Part shown: positions 50,591 through 59,171 of the stretch, in pieces
Position numbering within the stretch: the first letter of the stretch is position 1
How the letters are laid out: each line of letters starts with the position of its first letter
NCBI GenBank assembly: GCA_030247675.1
Contig: JAOTRX010000010.1
Span: forward strand, 124,001-188,000
Direction: 5' to 3'
DNA: 64,000 nt
From: Desulforhopalus sp.
GTDB taxonomy: Bacteria; Desulfobacterota; Desulfobulbia; Desulfobulbales; Desulfocapsaceae
Made by a program: the position numbers and the translations under genes
The notes under the pieces: generated by a model
What the model was told of the DNA's origin: nothing
Databases searched by the model: none
What the model saw: only the letters and a program-made list of their open reading frames with translations

Positions 50591-51439
50591 ATGGCGATAG
50601 AAAAATTCGGGGTTATCGGTTCCGGACAGATGGGCGGCGGCATTGCCCAGGTTGCCGCAACCAGCGGTCTGCAGGTCTTGATGAGTGACATCAAGGAAGA
50701 ATTCACCCAAAAGGGTCTGGCATTGATAGCCAAGAATCTTGCCCGGAGTGTGGAAAAAGAGAAAATCACCGCCGCCGAGCGCGATGCCATTCTTGGCCGG
50801 ATAACCACCACCACGAACCTTGCCGACATGGCCGGCGTTGATTATGTCGTTGAGGCGGCGGTTGAACGGCAGGATCTGAAATTTAAGATATTTCAGGATC
50901 TTGATACCTTCTGCCCGCCCCATACCATTCTTGCTACCAATACCTCTTCCATCCCCATCGGCCGGATAGCCGCCCAGACCAAGAGGCCGGATAAGGTCAT
51001 CGGCATGCATTTCATGAATCCGGTGCCGGTGATGAAGCTGGTCGAGGTCATCAAAGGCCTGGCTACCAGTCAGGAAACCTTTGATATCACCTGGGAGCTT
51101 TGCAAGAAATTTTCTAAGACTCCTGCGGAAGCCAACGATTTTCCGGGATTTATTGCTAATCGTATCCTCATGCCGATGATCAATGAGGCAATCTTTTGCC
51201 TGTATCAGAGCGTCGGCAAGGTCGAGGATATCGACACGGTCATGAAACTTGGCATGAATCATCCGATGGGGCCGCTGGCCTTGGCCGACCTCATCGGCCT
51301 TGATACCTGTCTGGCGATCATGGAAACCCTTTATGACGGCTTCAAAGACTCGAAATATCGACCCTGTCCGCTGCTTCGCAAATACGTTGAGGCGGGTTGG
51401 CTGGGCCGAAAGACCGGCAAGGGTTTTTACCAATATTAA
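50591..51439 (+). CDS. 3-hydroxybutyryl-CoA dehydrogenase
   Basis: A 282-residue NAD(P)-dependent dehydrogenase of the Hbd type. The Rossmann loop is GSGQMGGGIAQVAATSG. The signature HFMNPVPVMKLVEVIKG has the catalytic His, and the Glu of the dyad lies in that segment. The C-terminal domain has NRILMPMINEAIF and MGPLALADLIGLD. Single-domain length fits short-chain Hbd rather than FadB fusions. AGAGGAAAAA precedes the start, 20 bases after the thiolase stop. Confidence 0.94.
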   Translation: MAIEKFGVIGSGQMGGGIAQVAATSGLQVLMSDIKEEFTQKGLALIAKNLARSVEKEKITAAERDAILGRITTTTNLADMAGVDYVVEAAVERQDLKFKIFQDLDTFCPPHTILATNTSSIPIGRIAAQTKRPDKVIGMHFMNPVPVMKLVEVIKGLATSQETFDITWELCKKFSKTPAEANDFPGFIANRILMPMINEAIFCLYQSVGKVEDIDTVMKLGMNHPMGPLALADLIGLDTCLAIMETLYDGFKDSKYRPCPLLRKYVEAGWLGRKTGKGFYQY

Positions 51440-51484
51440 CGCAGCAAAAGGGACTGACTCGCTTCAACATACCGGGGAGGAAGT

Positions 51485-52696
51485 ATGCATACTATCGATA
51501 AGAGCGTACCGGTTCAAGAGCTTGAGATAAGAATTAAGAATTTACAGCAGGCTATCGCTGTAAACGGTCTGGATAGCGCCCTGATCGTCCAGAAAACCGA
51601 TCTGTTTTATTTCTCCGGTACCTCCCAGCAGGGATGGTTGTATGTTCCCGTCACTGGCAAGCCGATTCTCATGGTTTACAAGGAATATGAGCGGGCCCTG
51701 GCCGAGTCGTCTCTTGGGCAGATTGTCAGCATTGTCGGCATTAAAAAGATACCCGAAACTATCGCCGGATTCGGTTATCCCCAGCCGGTCTCGATCGGCA
51801 TGGAATTCGATGTCTTGCCGGTCAGCCTATTTTTTCAGTATCAGAAGGTCTTTGAGAAGGCCCGGATCCAGGATATTTCCAGCGACATCCGGCTGATCCG
51901 GGCGGTAAAGTCGGAATTTGAGATCGGCAAACTGCGGGCGGCGGCGGCATTGTCGGATAAGGTCGCGGCGCGGGTGCCGGAGCTGCTCGTTGCCGGGAAG
52001 ACCGAGGTGGCCCTTGCCGGAGAGCTTGAGGGGTATGCTAGAAGCCTTGGTCATCAGGGGATTGTGCGCATGCGCATGTTTGGTGCCGAACTCTACTATG
52101 GCCACCTGATGTCCGGGGACGCAGCAGCGGTGCCGAGCTATCTTGCCTCGCCGACCGGCGGGTCGGGGGTGAGCAGCGTTGTCGGCCAGGGCGCCGGCTA
52201 CAAGAAAATCGCCGCCGGCGAGGCGCTTCTTGTCGATTATGTCTTTGCTCTCGACGGCTATATCTCCGATCATGCCAGGATATTTTCCATCGGCCTGCTA
52301 CCCGGAGAACTGCTCGCGGCGCACGATGCCATGCTCGACATTCAAGAGAAGATTAAAGTGCAGGCAAAACCGGGGGCGATTACCGGTGAGATCTACGACC
52401 TAATGGTCGCCATGGCCGAGGAAAAGGGCTATGGCGAATATTTCATGGGGGTCGGTGAGAGACGGATCCGCTTTACCGGCCATGGCGTCGGCCTGGAACT
52501 CGATGAATATCCCTTCCTTGCCAAAGGCCAGAAATTACCCCTGCAAGCGGGGATGGTCATCGCTCTTGAACCGAAAACGATATTCCCGGGCCTCGGGGTC
52601 GTCGGTATTGAGAATACCCATCTGGTTACCGAAAACGGGCTTGATCCCTTGGGCAAGTTCCCGGACGGGATTTGTTCTGTAGCGGAAAAAGGCTAA
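51485..52696 (+). CDS. M24-family metallopeptidase (Xaa-Pro peptidase-like)
   Basis: A 403-residue pita-bread-fold protein with a creatinase-like N-terminal domain and a C-terminal M24 domain. The five metal ligands are visible: two Asp in LVDYVFALDGYISDHARIF, His in FTGHGVGLELDEYPF, Glu in VIALEPKTIFPG and Glu in VGIENTHLV. It should be a two-metal aminopeptidase P-like enzyme in the cytoplasm. Its place inside a beta-oxidation set is unexplained. GGGGAGGAA precedes the ATG. Confidence 0.9.
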   Translation: MHTIDKSVPVQELEIRIKNLQQAIAVNGLDSALIVQKTDLFYFSGTSQQGWLYVPVTGKPILMVYKEYERALAESSLGQIVSIVGIKKIPETIAGFGYPQPVSIGMEFDVLPVSLFFQYQKVFEKARIQDISSDIRLIRAVKSEFEIGKLRAAAALSDKVAARVPELLVAGKTEVALAGELEGYARSLGHQGIVRMRMFGAELYYGHLMSGDAAAVPSYLASPTGGSGVSSVVGQGAGYKKIAAGEALLVDYVFALDGYISDHARIFSIGLLPGELLAAHDAMLDIQEKIKVQAKPGAITGEIYDLMVAMAEEKGYGEYFMGVGERRIRFTGHGVGLELDEYPFLAKGQKLPLQAGMVIALEPKTIFPGLGVVGIENTHLVTENGLDPLGKFPDGICSVAEKG

Positions 52697-52839
52697 GAGA
52701 TACTCCCAGGGAACTTGCCCATGGCGTGTTGCGAAGAGGCTGGCACGGGACGGCTCGCCCAAAACCGCATGCTGATGCTGGTTCCGAGGCCGAAGACCAC
52801 TGATATTTCTTGACGTTTTTAATTCTTGGAGGGCAGAGG

Positions 52840-53622
52840 ATGGAGTTTCAAAACATTACGCTGGTAAAGGAAGAGGCAATCGCCACGGTGACCATCAACC
52901 GGCCAAAGGCGCTGAACGCATTGAACCTGGACACCTTGATGGAGATGCGCCAGTGCTTCAGGGAGCTTGGCGAAGACCGGCAGATTCGGGTGGTTATCAT
53001 CACCGGAGGAGGGGAGAAGGCCTTCGTCGCCGGTGCCGACATCGCCTATATGCAGGCGCTTGAACCGGCCCAGGGGAAGATCTTCGGCAAACTTGGCCAC
53101 GAGGTGCTGCGCACCATTGAATACCTGCCCCAGCCGGTCATTGCCGCCGTCAACGGCTTTGCTCTGGGTGGCGGCTGTGAATTGGCCCTTGCCTGCGATA
53201 TTCGCTTTGCTTCCAGTAACGCCAAGTTCGGTCAGCCCGAGGTGAATCTCGGAATAATCCCCGGATTCGGCGGCACGCAGCGTCTGCCGCGCCTTGTCGG
53301 CAAGGGCCTGGCCAACGAATTGCTGTTTTCCGGCAACATCATCGATGCGGAAGAGGCCTGCCGAATCGGCCTGGTCAACAAGGTCTTCTCCCCGGAGAAC
53401 CTGATGATTGAGTGCCGTGCACTAGCGGCAAAAATTGCCTCGCGCGGTCCGGGGGCGGTACGTCTGTGCAAGGAGGCAGTCAATAACGGCATGGAGCTTG
53501 ATCTCACCCGGGCCTGTGTCTATGAGGCCGACCTTTTTACCCAGTGTTTCAGCAGTGCCGATCAGCGGGAAGGGATGCTCGCCTTCCTTGAAAAGCGTGC
53601 CCCGAATTTTCAGGACAAATAA
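52840..53622 (+). CDS. Enoyl-CoA hydratase (crotonase)
   Basis: A 260-residue hydratase for 2-enoyl-CoA, expected to act on crotonyl-CoA beside the Hbd-type dehydrogenase. The oxyanion-hole segments are EKAFVAGADIAYM and AVNGFALGGGCELALACDIRFAS, and both catalytic Glu are present (the second in GQPEVNLGIIPGFGGTQRLPR). I chose the ATG at 52840 after GGAGGGCAGAGG. Confidence 0.94.
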   Translation: MEFQNITLVKEEAIATVTINRPKALNALNLDTLMEMRQCFRELGEDRQIRVVIITGGGEKAFVAGADIAYMQALEPAQGKIFGKLGHEVLRTIEYLPQPVIAAVNGFALGGGCELALACDIRFASSNAKFGQPEVNLGIIPGFGGTQRLPRLVGKGLANELLFSGNIIDAEEACRIGLVNKVFSPENLMIECRALAAKIASRGPGAVRLCKEAVNNGMELDLTRACVYEADLFTQCFSSADQREGMLAFLEKRAPNFQDK

Positions 53623-53645
53623 CAAAAACGATAGGATAAACACCT

Positions 53646-54803
53646 ATGAACTTTGATCTAAGCGAAGAACAGCGGCTGATCCAGGAAACGGCACGGGAGT
53701 TTGCGGCCGTCGAATTGGAGCCGGCGGCGGCCGGGCTTGACCGCGGTGAAGACGACGCCATTTTCTATACCAATCTCAAGAAATTGGCTGAGCTTGGTTT
53801 TATGGGCCTTAATATCCGTGATGAGTACGGCGGTTCTGAGGCGGGCACCGTGGCCTTCAGCCTGGCCATGACCGAGATTGCCCGGGCCTGCGCCTCGACG
53901 GCGGTCACGGTGTCGGTAAATAACATGGTCGGCGAGGTCATTCAGGCCCTCGGCAACGATGAACAAAAGAAAAAATACATAGCCCGGATCTGTAGCGGTG
54001 AATATCCTGCCGGGGCCTTTGGGCTTACCGAGCCGGGTGCCGGTTCCGATCCGGCCGGGATGACCACCACGGCGGTGCGCGATGGTGAGGATTGGGTTCT
54101 TAATGGTTCGAAGATCTTTATCACCAGCGGCTCCTGTGCCGGGGTCTTTGTCGTCTGGGCGGTGACCGACCAGACAGCCGCCAAAGGAAAGGGGATCAGC
54201 CTTTTCCTCGTTGAAGCAGGGACGAAGGGGCTGATTGTCGGCAGAAAAGAGGAAAAAATGGGGCAGCATGCCTCGCCCACCAACGAGATACTTTTTCAGG
54301 ATTGCCGTATTCCCGCTTCGGCCATGATGGGCAAAGAAAACGACGGTTTTCGCGCGGCTGTGGCCGAATTGGCCGGAGGACGGATCGGAATTGGCTCCCT
54401 GGCGCTTGGTATCGGTCTTGCGGCGATGGACAAGGCCACCCGCTACTCCTTGGAGCGTGCCCAGTTTGGCAAAAAGATCAGCCAGTTTCAAGCCATCCAG
54501 TGGAAGATCGCCGACATGTACACCGATCTTGAGGCGGCAAGACTTTTGCTGCTCCATGCCGCCTTCAAAAAGGAACAGGGCCGACCCTATGCCAAGGCGG
54601 CCTCTATGGCCAAACTCTTTGCCTCGGAAGCGGCCAACCGGGCCTGCTACGAGGCAATGCAGATCTTCGGCGGCTACGGCTACACCCGCGAATTCCCCAT
54701 TGAGCGTTACGCCCGTGATGCCCGGATTACCGCGATATACGAGGGAACCAGTGAGATCCAGCGGCTCATCATCGCCAGAGAGATTTTGAACGAATTTTCT
54801 TGA
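53646..54803 (+). CDS. Acyl-CoA dehydrogenase (short-chain type)
   Basis: A 385-residue FAD enzyme oxidising acyl-CoA to 2-enoyl-CoA. Family signatures are present: GAFGLTEPGAGSDPAGM, NGSKIFITSG, QFGKKISQFQAIQWKIADM, and the catalytic Glu in YEGTSEIQRLIIAREIL near residue 367. It is a butyryl- or isobutyryl-CoA dehydrogenase candidate given the neighbours. No etfAB genes are nearby, so electrons must go to a flavoprotein encoded elsewhere. Confidence 0.94.
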   Translation: MNFDLSEEQRLIQETAREFAAVELEPAAAGLDRGEDDAIFYTNLKKLAELGFMGLNIRDEYGGSEAGTVAFSLAMTEIARACASTAVTVSVNNMVGEVIQALGNDEQKKKYIARICSGEYPAGAFGLTEPGAGSDPAGMTTTAVRDGEDWVLNGSKIFITSGSCAGVFVVWAVTDQTAAKGKGISLFLVEAGTKGLIVGRKEEKMGQHASPTNEILFQDCRIPASAMMGKENDGFRAAVAELAGGRIGIGSLALGIGLAAMDKATRYSLERAQFGKKISQFQAIQWKIADMYTDLEAARLLLLHAAFKKEQGRPYAKAASMAKLFASEAANRACYEAMQIFGGYGYTREFPIERYARDARITAIYEGTSEIQRLIIAREILNEFS

Positions 54804-54872
54804 TAGGGACAATTGATCCGGGTTGTGAGGCAAACTCCAACCCTGTCACAGGAAAGCTCAGGAGGGAAGGAG

Positions 54873-55415
54873 ATGGACGATATCATCAGGAGCCGGCGGA
54901 GCATCCGGCGTTTTCAGGATAAAGAGGTGGCGAGCGAGACTCTCACTGAGCTCTTTGATGCAGCGCGCTTTGCCCCTTCGTGGGGAAATTTGCAGTGTTG
55001 GGAGCTTATCGTGGTCCGCCAGCCGGAGGACAAACTCCAGCTGGCGGGTCTGCTCACGGCCAAGAATCCCGCTACCAAATGCACCGAGACCGCGCCGGTT
55101 ATTCTTGCCATCTGCGGCAATCCGCAAAAATCAGGCTACTATAAAGGGGTGCAGGTGACCAGATACCAACACTGGTTTCTCTACGATCTCGGCATCATCA
55201 GCCAAACCCTGTGTCTCAAGGCCTGGCAGCTGGGCCTGGGGTCGGTGATCGTCGGTTCCTTCGACCATAAGGCCGCCGAGGCGCTGCTCGGTGTGCCGGA
55301 AGGGTACGAACTAGTGTCGCTCATCGCCCTCGGTTACCCGGATCATGATCCGCCGGCCCCGAAGCGGCGGGAGATAGGGGATTTTGTCCATTATGATCGT
55401 TTTACCGGGTCTTGA
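54873..55415 (+). CDS. Nitroreductase-family flavoprotein
   Basis: A 180-residue FMN protein of the nitroreductase fold. The FMN phosphate segment is RSRRSIRRFQDKEV at the N-terminus; FAPSWGNLQCWELIVV and YDLGIISQTLCLKAWQLGLGSVIVG are typical, as is the C-terminal LIALGYPDHDPPAPKRR. It uses NAD(P)H to reduce an unknown substrate. The ATG at 54873 follows GGAGGGAAGGAG, an unusually strong site. It may be the last gene of the beta-oxidation set. Confidence 0.88.
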   Translation: MDDIIRSRRSIRRFQDKEVASETLTELFDAARFAPSWGNLQCWELIVVRQPEDKLQLAGLLTAKNPATKCTETAPVILAICGNPQKSGYYKGVQVTRYQHWFLYDLGIISQTLCLKAWQLGLGSVIVGSFDHKAAEALLGVPEGYELVSLIALGYPDHDPPAPKRREIGDFVHYDRFTGS

Positions 55416-55516
55416 TCCTTCCCCATCACCATCTTCATTTTGACATTTCTTGTTTCCGCCGGTAAGATAGCAGGCTCGCTCAGAAATCGTCCCTACTCAT
55501 TCTTCCTGCGGAAACT

Positions 55517-56689
55517 ATGTTACAAATAGGCCTTGAGGTCTTTCTCAACGAATCCCTACCCGACTCCCTGCTTGGCAAAAGGTTCGGGTATCTCGCCAAT
55601 CAGGCATCCACCGTCCGCGGATTGGTGCATGGACGAATCCTTCTGCAAAAAAAGCTCGACAAGCAGCTGACCTGCCTGTTTTCCCCGCAACACGGTTTTT
55701 TCTCGGAAAAACAAGATAATATGATCGAATCCGAGCATTCGCTTGATGCCGCCACCGGATTGCCAATCTTCAGCCTGTACGGTGAACACCGCCGACCAAC
55801 GGCGGAGATGTTTGCCGGTCTTGATGTGCTGCTCATTGATCTGGTCGATGTCGGCACCAGGGTCTATACTTTTTTATATACCATGGCCTATTGTCTTGAA
55901 GTGGCCGCCGAGCTCGGTAAACAGGTTGTTGTCCTTGACCGGCCCAACCCTGTCGGCGGCGACAGAATTGAAGGCAATCTGTTGCAGGCTGACTGCATTT
56001 CATTTGTCGGCCTGTATCCCTTGCCCATGCGTCACGGCCTGACCTTTGGTGAGCTTGCCCTTTTTATCAACAAGGAATTTACCATCGGCGCCGAGGTGAC
56101 GGTGGTGAAGATGCGCGGCTGGCGGCGCAATATGCTGTTCCGCGACACCGGCTTTCCCTGGGTGGCACCATCTCCGAATATGCCCACCCCCGAGACGGCC
56201 CTGGTGTATCCCGGACAGGTGCTTTGGGAAGGAACCAACGTCAGTGAGGGCCGGGGGACGACCCTTCCCTTTGAATTTGTCGGCGCCCCGTATTGGCGCC
56301 ATGATGCCATGCTGCATCAATTGACGGGCATTGACCTGCCGGGGTGCTTCCTGCGGCCGATTGTCTTCCAGCCGACTTCCGGCAAATGGGCCGGTGAGGC
56401 GTGTCATGGCTTTCAGATCCATGTCACCGATCCCAGGACGTATCAGTCCTATCGCACCAGTCTCGCTCTTTTGCAGGCGGCAATGCATCTTTACCGAAAG
56501 GATTTCCGCTATAAGGAGCCACCCTATGAATACGAATATCAGCGGCTACCGCTTGATCTGATCCTTGGCAGTCGAAGGGTTCGCGAGGCCCTGGAAGGGG
56601 GGCAGGATGTGCTGGAACTTGAGGCTACCTGGCAGGATGAACTGAACAGCTTTGAAGGTACCAGAAAAAACTATTTTCTTTATTCGTGA
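55517..56689 (+). CDS. DUF1343 / NamZ-like exo-beta-N-acetylmuramidase
   Basis: A 390-residue DUF1343 protein. Segments seen: VFLNESLPDSLLGKRFGYLANQAS, FSPQHGFFSEKQDNM, SLYGEHRRPTAEMF, LIDLVDVGTRVYTFLYTM and LDRPNPVGGDRIEGN. In characterised members (NamZ) the domain removes N-acetylmuramic acid from glycan ends. There is no signal peptide, so it would work in the cytoplasm on recycled muropeptide fragments. MurU-like and AmgK-like genes about 4 kb downstream would process the released MurNAc. It lies just before lpxD. Confidence 0.85.
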   Translation: MLQIGLEVFLNESLPDSLLGKRFGYLANQASTVRGLVHGRILLQKKLDKQLTCLFSPQHGFFSEKQDNMIESEHSLDAATGLPIFSLYGEHRRPTAEMFAGLDVLLIDLVDVGTRVYTFLYTMAYCLEVAAELGKQVVVLDRPNPVGGDRIEGNLLQADCISFVGLYPLPMRHGLTFGELALFINKEFTIGAEVTVVKMRGWRRNMLFRDTGFPWVAPSPNMPTPETALVYPGQVLWEGTNVSEGRGTTLPFEFVGAPYWRHDAMLHQLTGIDLPGCFLRPIVFQPTSGKWAGEACHGFQIHVTDPRTYQSYRTSLALLQAAMHLYRKDFRYKEPPYEYEYQRLPLDLILGSRRVREALEGGQDVLELEATWQDELNSFEGTRKNYFLYS

Positions 56690-56694
56690 ACGGT

Positions 56695-57771
56695 ATGAAC
56701 GAAAAACAACTCACTTTGGATACCCTCGCCGCCATGGTGCAGGGGGAAGTGGTCGGTGATAAAACGCTGGTTATTAGCGGTGTTGCGCCCCTGGAAAGTG
56801 CCGGGCCAAGGGATATTTCCTTTCTTGCCAAGGCAAATCAGGCCGACCAGTTAGAGGTCACCGGCGCCGGAGCGGTGCTCGTGCCACGCGGGGTTACCGG
56901 GAAAGACAATCTGCCGGTGATTCAGGTCCGCGATCCCTATCTGGCGGTGGCGATCATTCACAACCATTTCTTGGACGAACCTTTTGTCGCAACCGGTGTC
57001 CATCCCCGCGCCTTTGTCGGTGTAGATTGTGCGCTGGGTCATGCGATTTCCATCGCCCCTCTGGCGGTACTCGGTGAGCGGGTGCGGATCGGCGAACGGG
57101 TCACTATCGAGGCCGGAGTCGTTATCGGCGACGATGTACAGATCGGCGACGACACCACCATCAAGGCCAATGTCACTATTTATAAAGGTTCAGTGATCGG
57201 CAAGAGGGTCACTATCCACTCCGGGACAGTCATCGGCAGTGACGGCTATGGCTACGCCGCCAACGAGCGGGGCGAGCACATCAAGAGGCCGCAAGTGGGT
57301 ACGGTCAGGATCGACGATGATGTGGAGATCGGCGCCAACACCTGCATCGACCGGGCGACTTTTGGGATCACCTGGATCAAATCCGGGACAAAAATAGACA
57401 ACCTGGTACAGGTCGCCCACAATGTCGTCGTCGGCGAGAACAGCCTGCTGGTATCGCAGGTGGGAATCGCCGGTTCAACCACCCTTGGTCGCAATGTGGT
57501 TCTGGGTGGACAGGCCGGCACCGCCGGCCATCTGGTCATCGGCGATCAGGTAATGGTTGCCGCACGGGGTGGAATCCATAATAATCAACCGAAAGGGGCG
57601 GTGGTTGGCGGAGCCCCGGCCATCCCCATCCGCCAGTGGGCAAAATGCAGTGCGGTGTATGCAAAACTGCCGGAGCTGCAAAGTCAAGTAAGAGCTAATA
57701 CCAAGGCCATTGCCGAAATGATCGGCCGGGCGAAGGATGAAGAAGAGTCAAGGAGAGCATCTGATGAGTGA
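56695..57771 (+). CDS. lpxD: UDP-3-O-(3-hydroxyacyl)glucosamine N-acyltransferase
   Basis: A 358-residue lipid A enzyme adding the second 3-hydroxyacyl chain. The N-terminal uridine-binding domain (SGVAPLESAGPRDISFLA) is followed by a hexapeptide left-handed helix (VTIEAGVVIGDDVQIGDDTTIKANVTI) and the catalytic His in LVQVAHNVVVGENSLLVSQVGIAGST. The C-terminal helix is KCSAVYAKLPELQSQVRANTKAIAEM. The start codon lies just past the preceding stop, and the stop overlaps fabZ by 8 bases. Confidence 0.95.
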   Translation: MNEKQLTLDTLAAMVQGEVVGDKTLVISGVAPLESAGPRDISFLAKANQADQLEVTGAGAVLVPRGVTGKDNLPVIQVRDPYLAVAIIHNHFLDEPFVATGVHPRAFVGVDCALGHAISIAPLAVLGERVRIGERVTIEAGVVIGDDVQIGDDTTIKANVTIYKGSVIGKRVTIHSGTVIGSDGYGYAANERGEHIKRPQVGTVRIDDDVEIGANTCIDRATFGITWIKSGTKIDNLVQVAHNVVVGENSLLVSQVGIAGSTTLGRNVVLGGQAGTAGHLVIGDQVMVAARGGIHNNQPKGAVVGGAPAIPIRQWAKCSAVYAKLPELQSQVRANTKAIAEMIGRAKDEEESRRASDE

Positions 57772-58216
57772 AACTGTAATACCTGAAAAAATTGATATCG
57801 TAGAGATTCTCAAGCTGTTGCCGCATCGTTATCCCTTTGTCATGGTTGATAGAATACTTTCCCTTGAGCTCGGCAAGGAGATTGTCGGCCTGAAAAACGT
57901 GACGATCAACGAGCCGTTTTTCCAAGGCCATTTCCCGGCAAGGCCGGTAATGCCCGGGGTATTGATCCTTGAAGGGATGGCCCAGGTGGGTGGGATCATG
58001 GCCTACTATGGCAGTCCTGAGGCCATCGGCAATAAATTACTGTTCTTTGCCGGGATCGATAAGGCCAGGTTCAGAAGACCGGTTGTGCCCGGCGATCAGC
58101 TGATTTTTACCTTGAAACTCCTTAAGGAAAAGCGATCGATCATGATGATGGGGGCAACTGCCACCGTTGATGGCCAGCTGGTAGCTGAGGCCGAACTCAT
58201 GGCGTCGTTTTCATAA
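57764..58216 (+). CDS. fabZ: 3-hydroxyacyl-ACP dehydratase FabZ
   Basis: A 150-residue hotdog-fold dehydratase. It shows LLPHRYPFVMVDRIL, the catalytic His in QGHFPARPVMPGVLILEGMAQVGG and the Glu in the same segment. It balances 3-hydroxyacyl-ACP use between lipid A and fatty acids, and it commonly sits between lpxD and lpxA. The ATG at 57764 has AAGGAG upstream. Confidence 0.96.
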   Translation: MSETVIPEKIDIVEILKLLPHRYPFVMVDRILSLELGKEIVGLKNVTINEPFFQGHFPARPVMPGVLILEGMAQVGGIMAYYGSPEAIGNKLLFFAGIDKARFRRPVVPGDQLIFTLKLLKEKRSIMMMGATATVDGQLVAEAELMASFS

Positions 58217-58269
58217 CTGGTGTACTATGGCCGGGCCGAAAAGACTTGCAATAGTAGAGCGGAGCAAGT

Positions 58270-58288
58270 AAGGAGAGCAGCTCTCCTT
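58270..58288 (+). promoter_or_regulatory. Perfect hairpin between fabZ and lpxA (first)
   Basis: AAGGAGAG (58270-58277), loop CAG, CTCTCCTT (58281-58288). It could attenuate or stabilise the transcript between fabZ and lpxA. No T-run follows, so it is not a clear terminator. Confidence 0.5.
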
Positions 58289-58317
58289 CCCCGAAAGTCA
58301 TAATAAGGTATCAATTT

Positions 58318-58338
58318 CGAGAACTCGACCCGTTCTCG
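58318..58338 (+). promoter_or_regulatory. Perfect hairpin in the lpxA leader (second)
   Basis: CGAGAAC (58318-58324) pairs with GTTCTCG (58332-58338) around a 7-base loop, ending 21 bases before the lpxA start codon. It is close to the ribosome site and might control lpxA translation or processing. Confidence 0.45.
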
Positions 58339-58359
58339 TCCTTTATAAGAAGAGAAAAT

Positions 58360-59157
58360 ATGCCCATACATCCAACAGCAGTAGTTGATCCCCAGGCCGA
58401 ACTTCATTCCTCCGTTATCGTTGGGCCCTATGCCGTTATCGGTGCTCAGGTGCGCATCGGCGCCGGCACCAAGGTGGAGCCCCACGCCGTCATTAATGGC
58501 CCGACGACCATCGGCGAGCGAAATCTCATAGGCTCGTTTTCAGTAATTGGCGGTGCCCCTCAGGATCTCAGCTATAAGGGGGAGCCGACCGAATTGATTA
58601 TCGGCTCGGACAACCAGATCCGTGAATTTGCCTCGATCCATCGCGGGACCCCGAGCGGTCATAAGAAAACGGTTATCGGCAACCATAATCTGCTCATGGC
58701 CTACACCCATGTGGCCCATGACTGTGTTATCGGCAACCACGTCATCATGGCCAACGTTGCTACCCTCGCCGGTCACGTTGAGGTCGGCGACCGGGCATCC
58801 ATTGGGGGTCTCGTCGCCATTCATCAATTCTGCCGCATTGGCACCTTCAGCTATATCGGCGGTGTGTCGGGGATCAGTCTCGATGTGCCGCCCTATGTCA
58901 TTATCGCTGGAACGAGAAACCGGACGCGAATCTCCGGTGTCAACAAGGTTGGGTTAAAGCGTAATGGCTTCAGCCGCGAGACCATTAAAAATCTCGACGA
59001 GGCCTTCAGGATAATCTTCAGAACGCCGAATCTGCTGATGAAAGATGCCATCGAGGTGGCGAAGAACGAGTATCCGGAATGCCCGGAGGTACAGACCCTG
59101 GTGAAGTTTTTCGAAGACTCGAAACGCGGCGTGGTCAAGCAGACAGTTGAGGATTAA
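58360..59157 (+). CDS. lpxA: UDP-N-acetylglucosamine acyltransferase
   Basis: A 265-residue trimeric hexapeptide enzyme, the first of lipid A synthesis. Seen are IHPTAVVDPQAELHSSVIVGPYAVIG, the catalytic His region NHNLLMAYTHVAHDCVIGN, GGLVAIHQFCRIG and the C-terminal helical part (GLKRNGFSRETIKNLDEAFRI). It follows fabZ after a 143-bp gap holding two hairpins and precedes lpxI. GAAGAG lies upstream of the start. Confidence 0.96.
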   Translation: MPIHPTAVVDPQAELHSSVIVGPYAVIGAQVRIGAGTKVEPHAVINGPTTIGERNLIGSFSVIGGAPQDLSYKGEPTELIIGSDNQIREFASIHRGTPSGHKKTVIGNHNLLMAYTHVAHDCVIGNHVIMANVATLAGHVEVGDRASIGGLVAIHQFCRIGTFSYIGGVSGISLDVPPYVIIAGTRNRTRISGVNKVGLKRNGFSRETIKNLDEAFRIIFRTPNLLMKDAIEVAKNEYPECPEVQTLVKFFEDSKRGVVKQTVED

Positions 59158-59171
59158 GCGGTACGGTTGGC

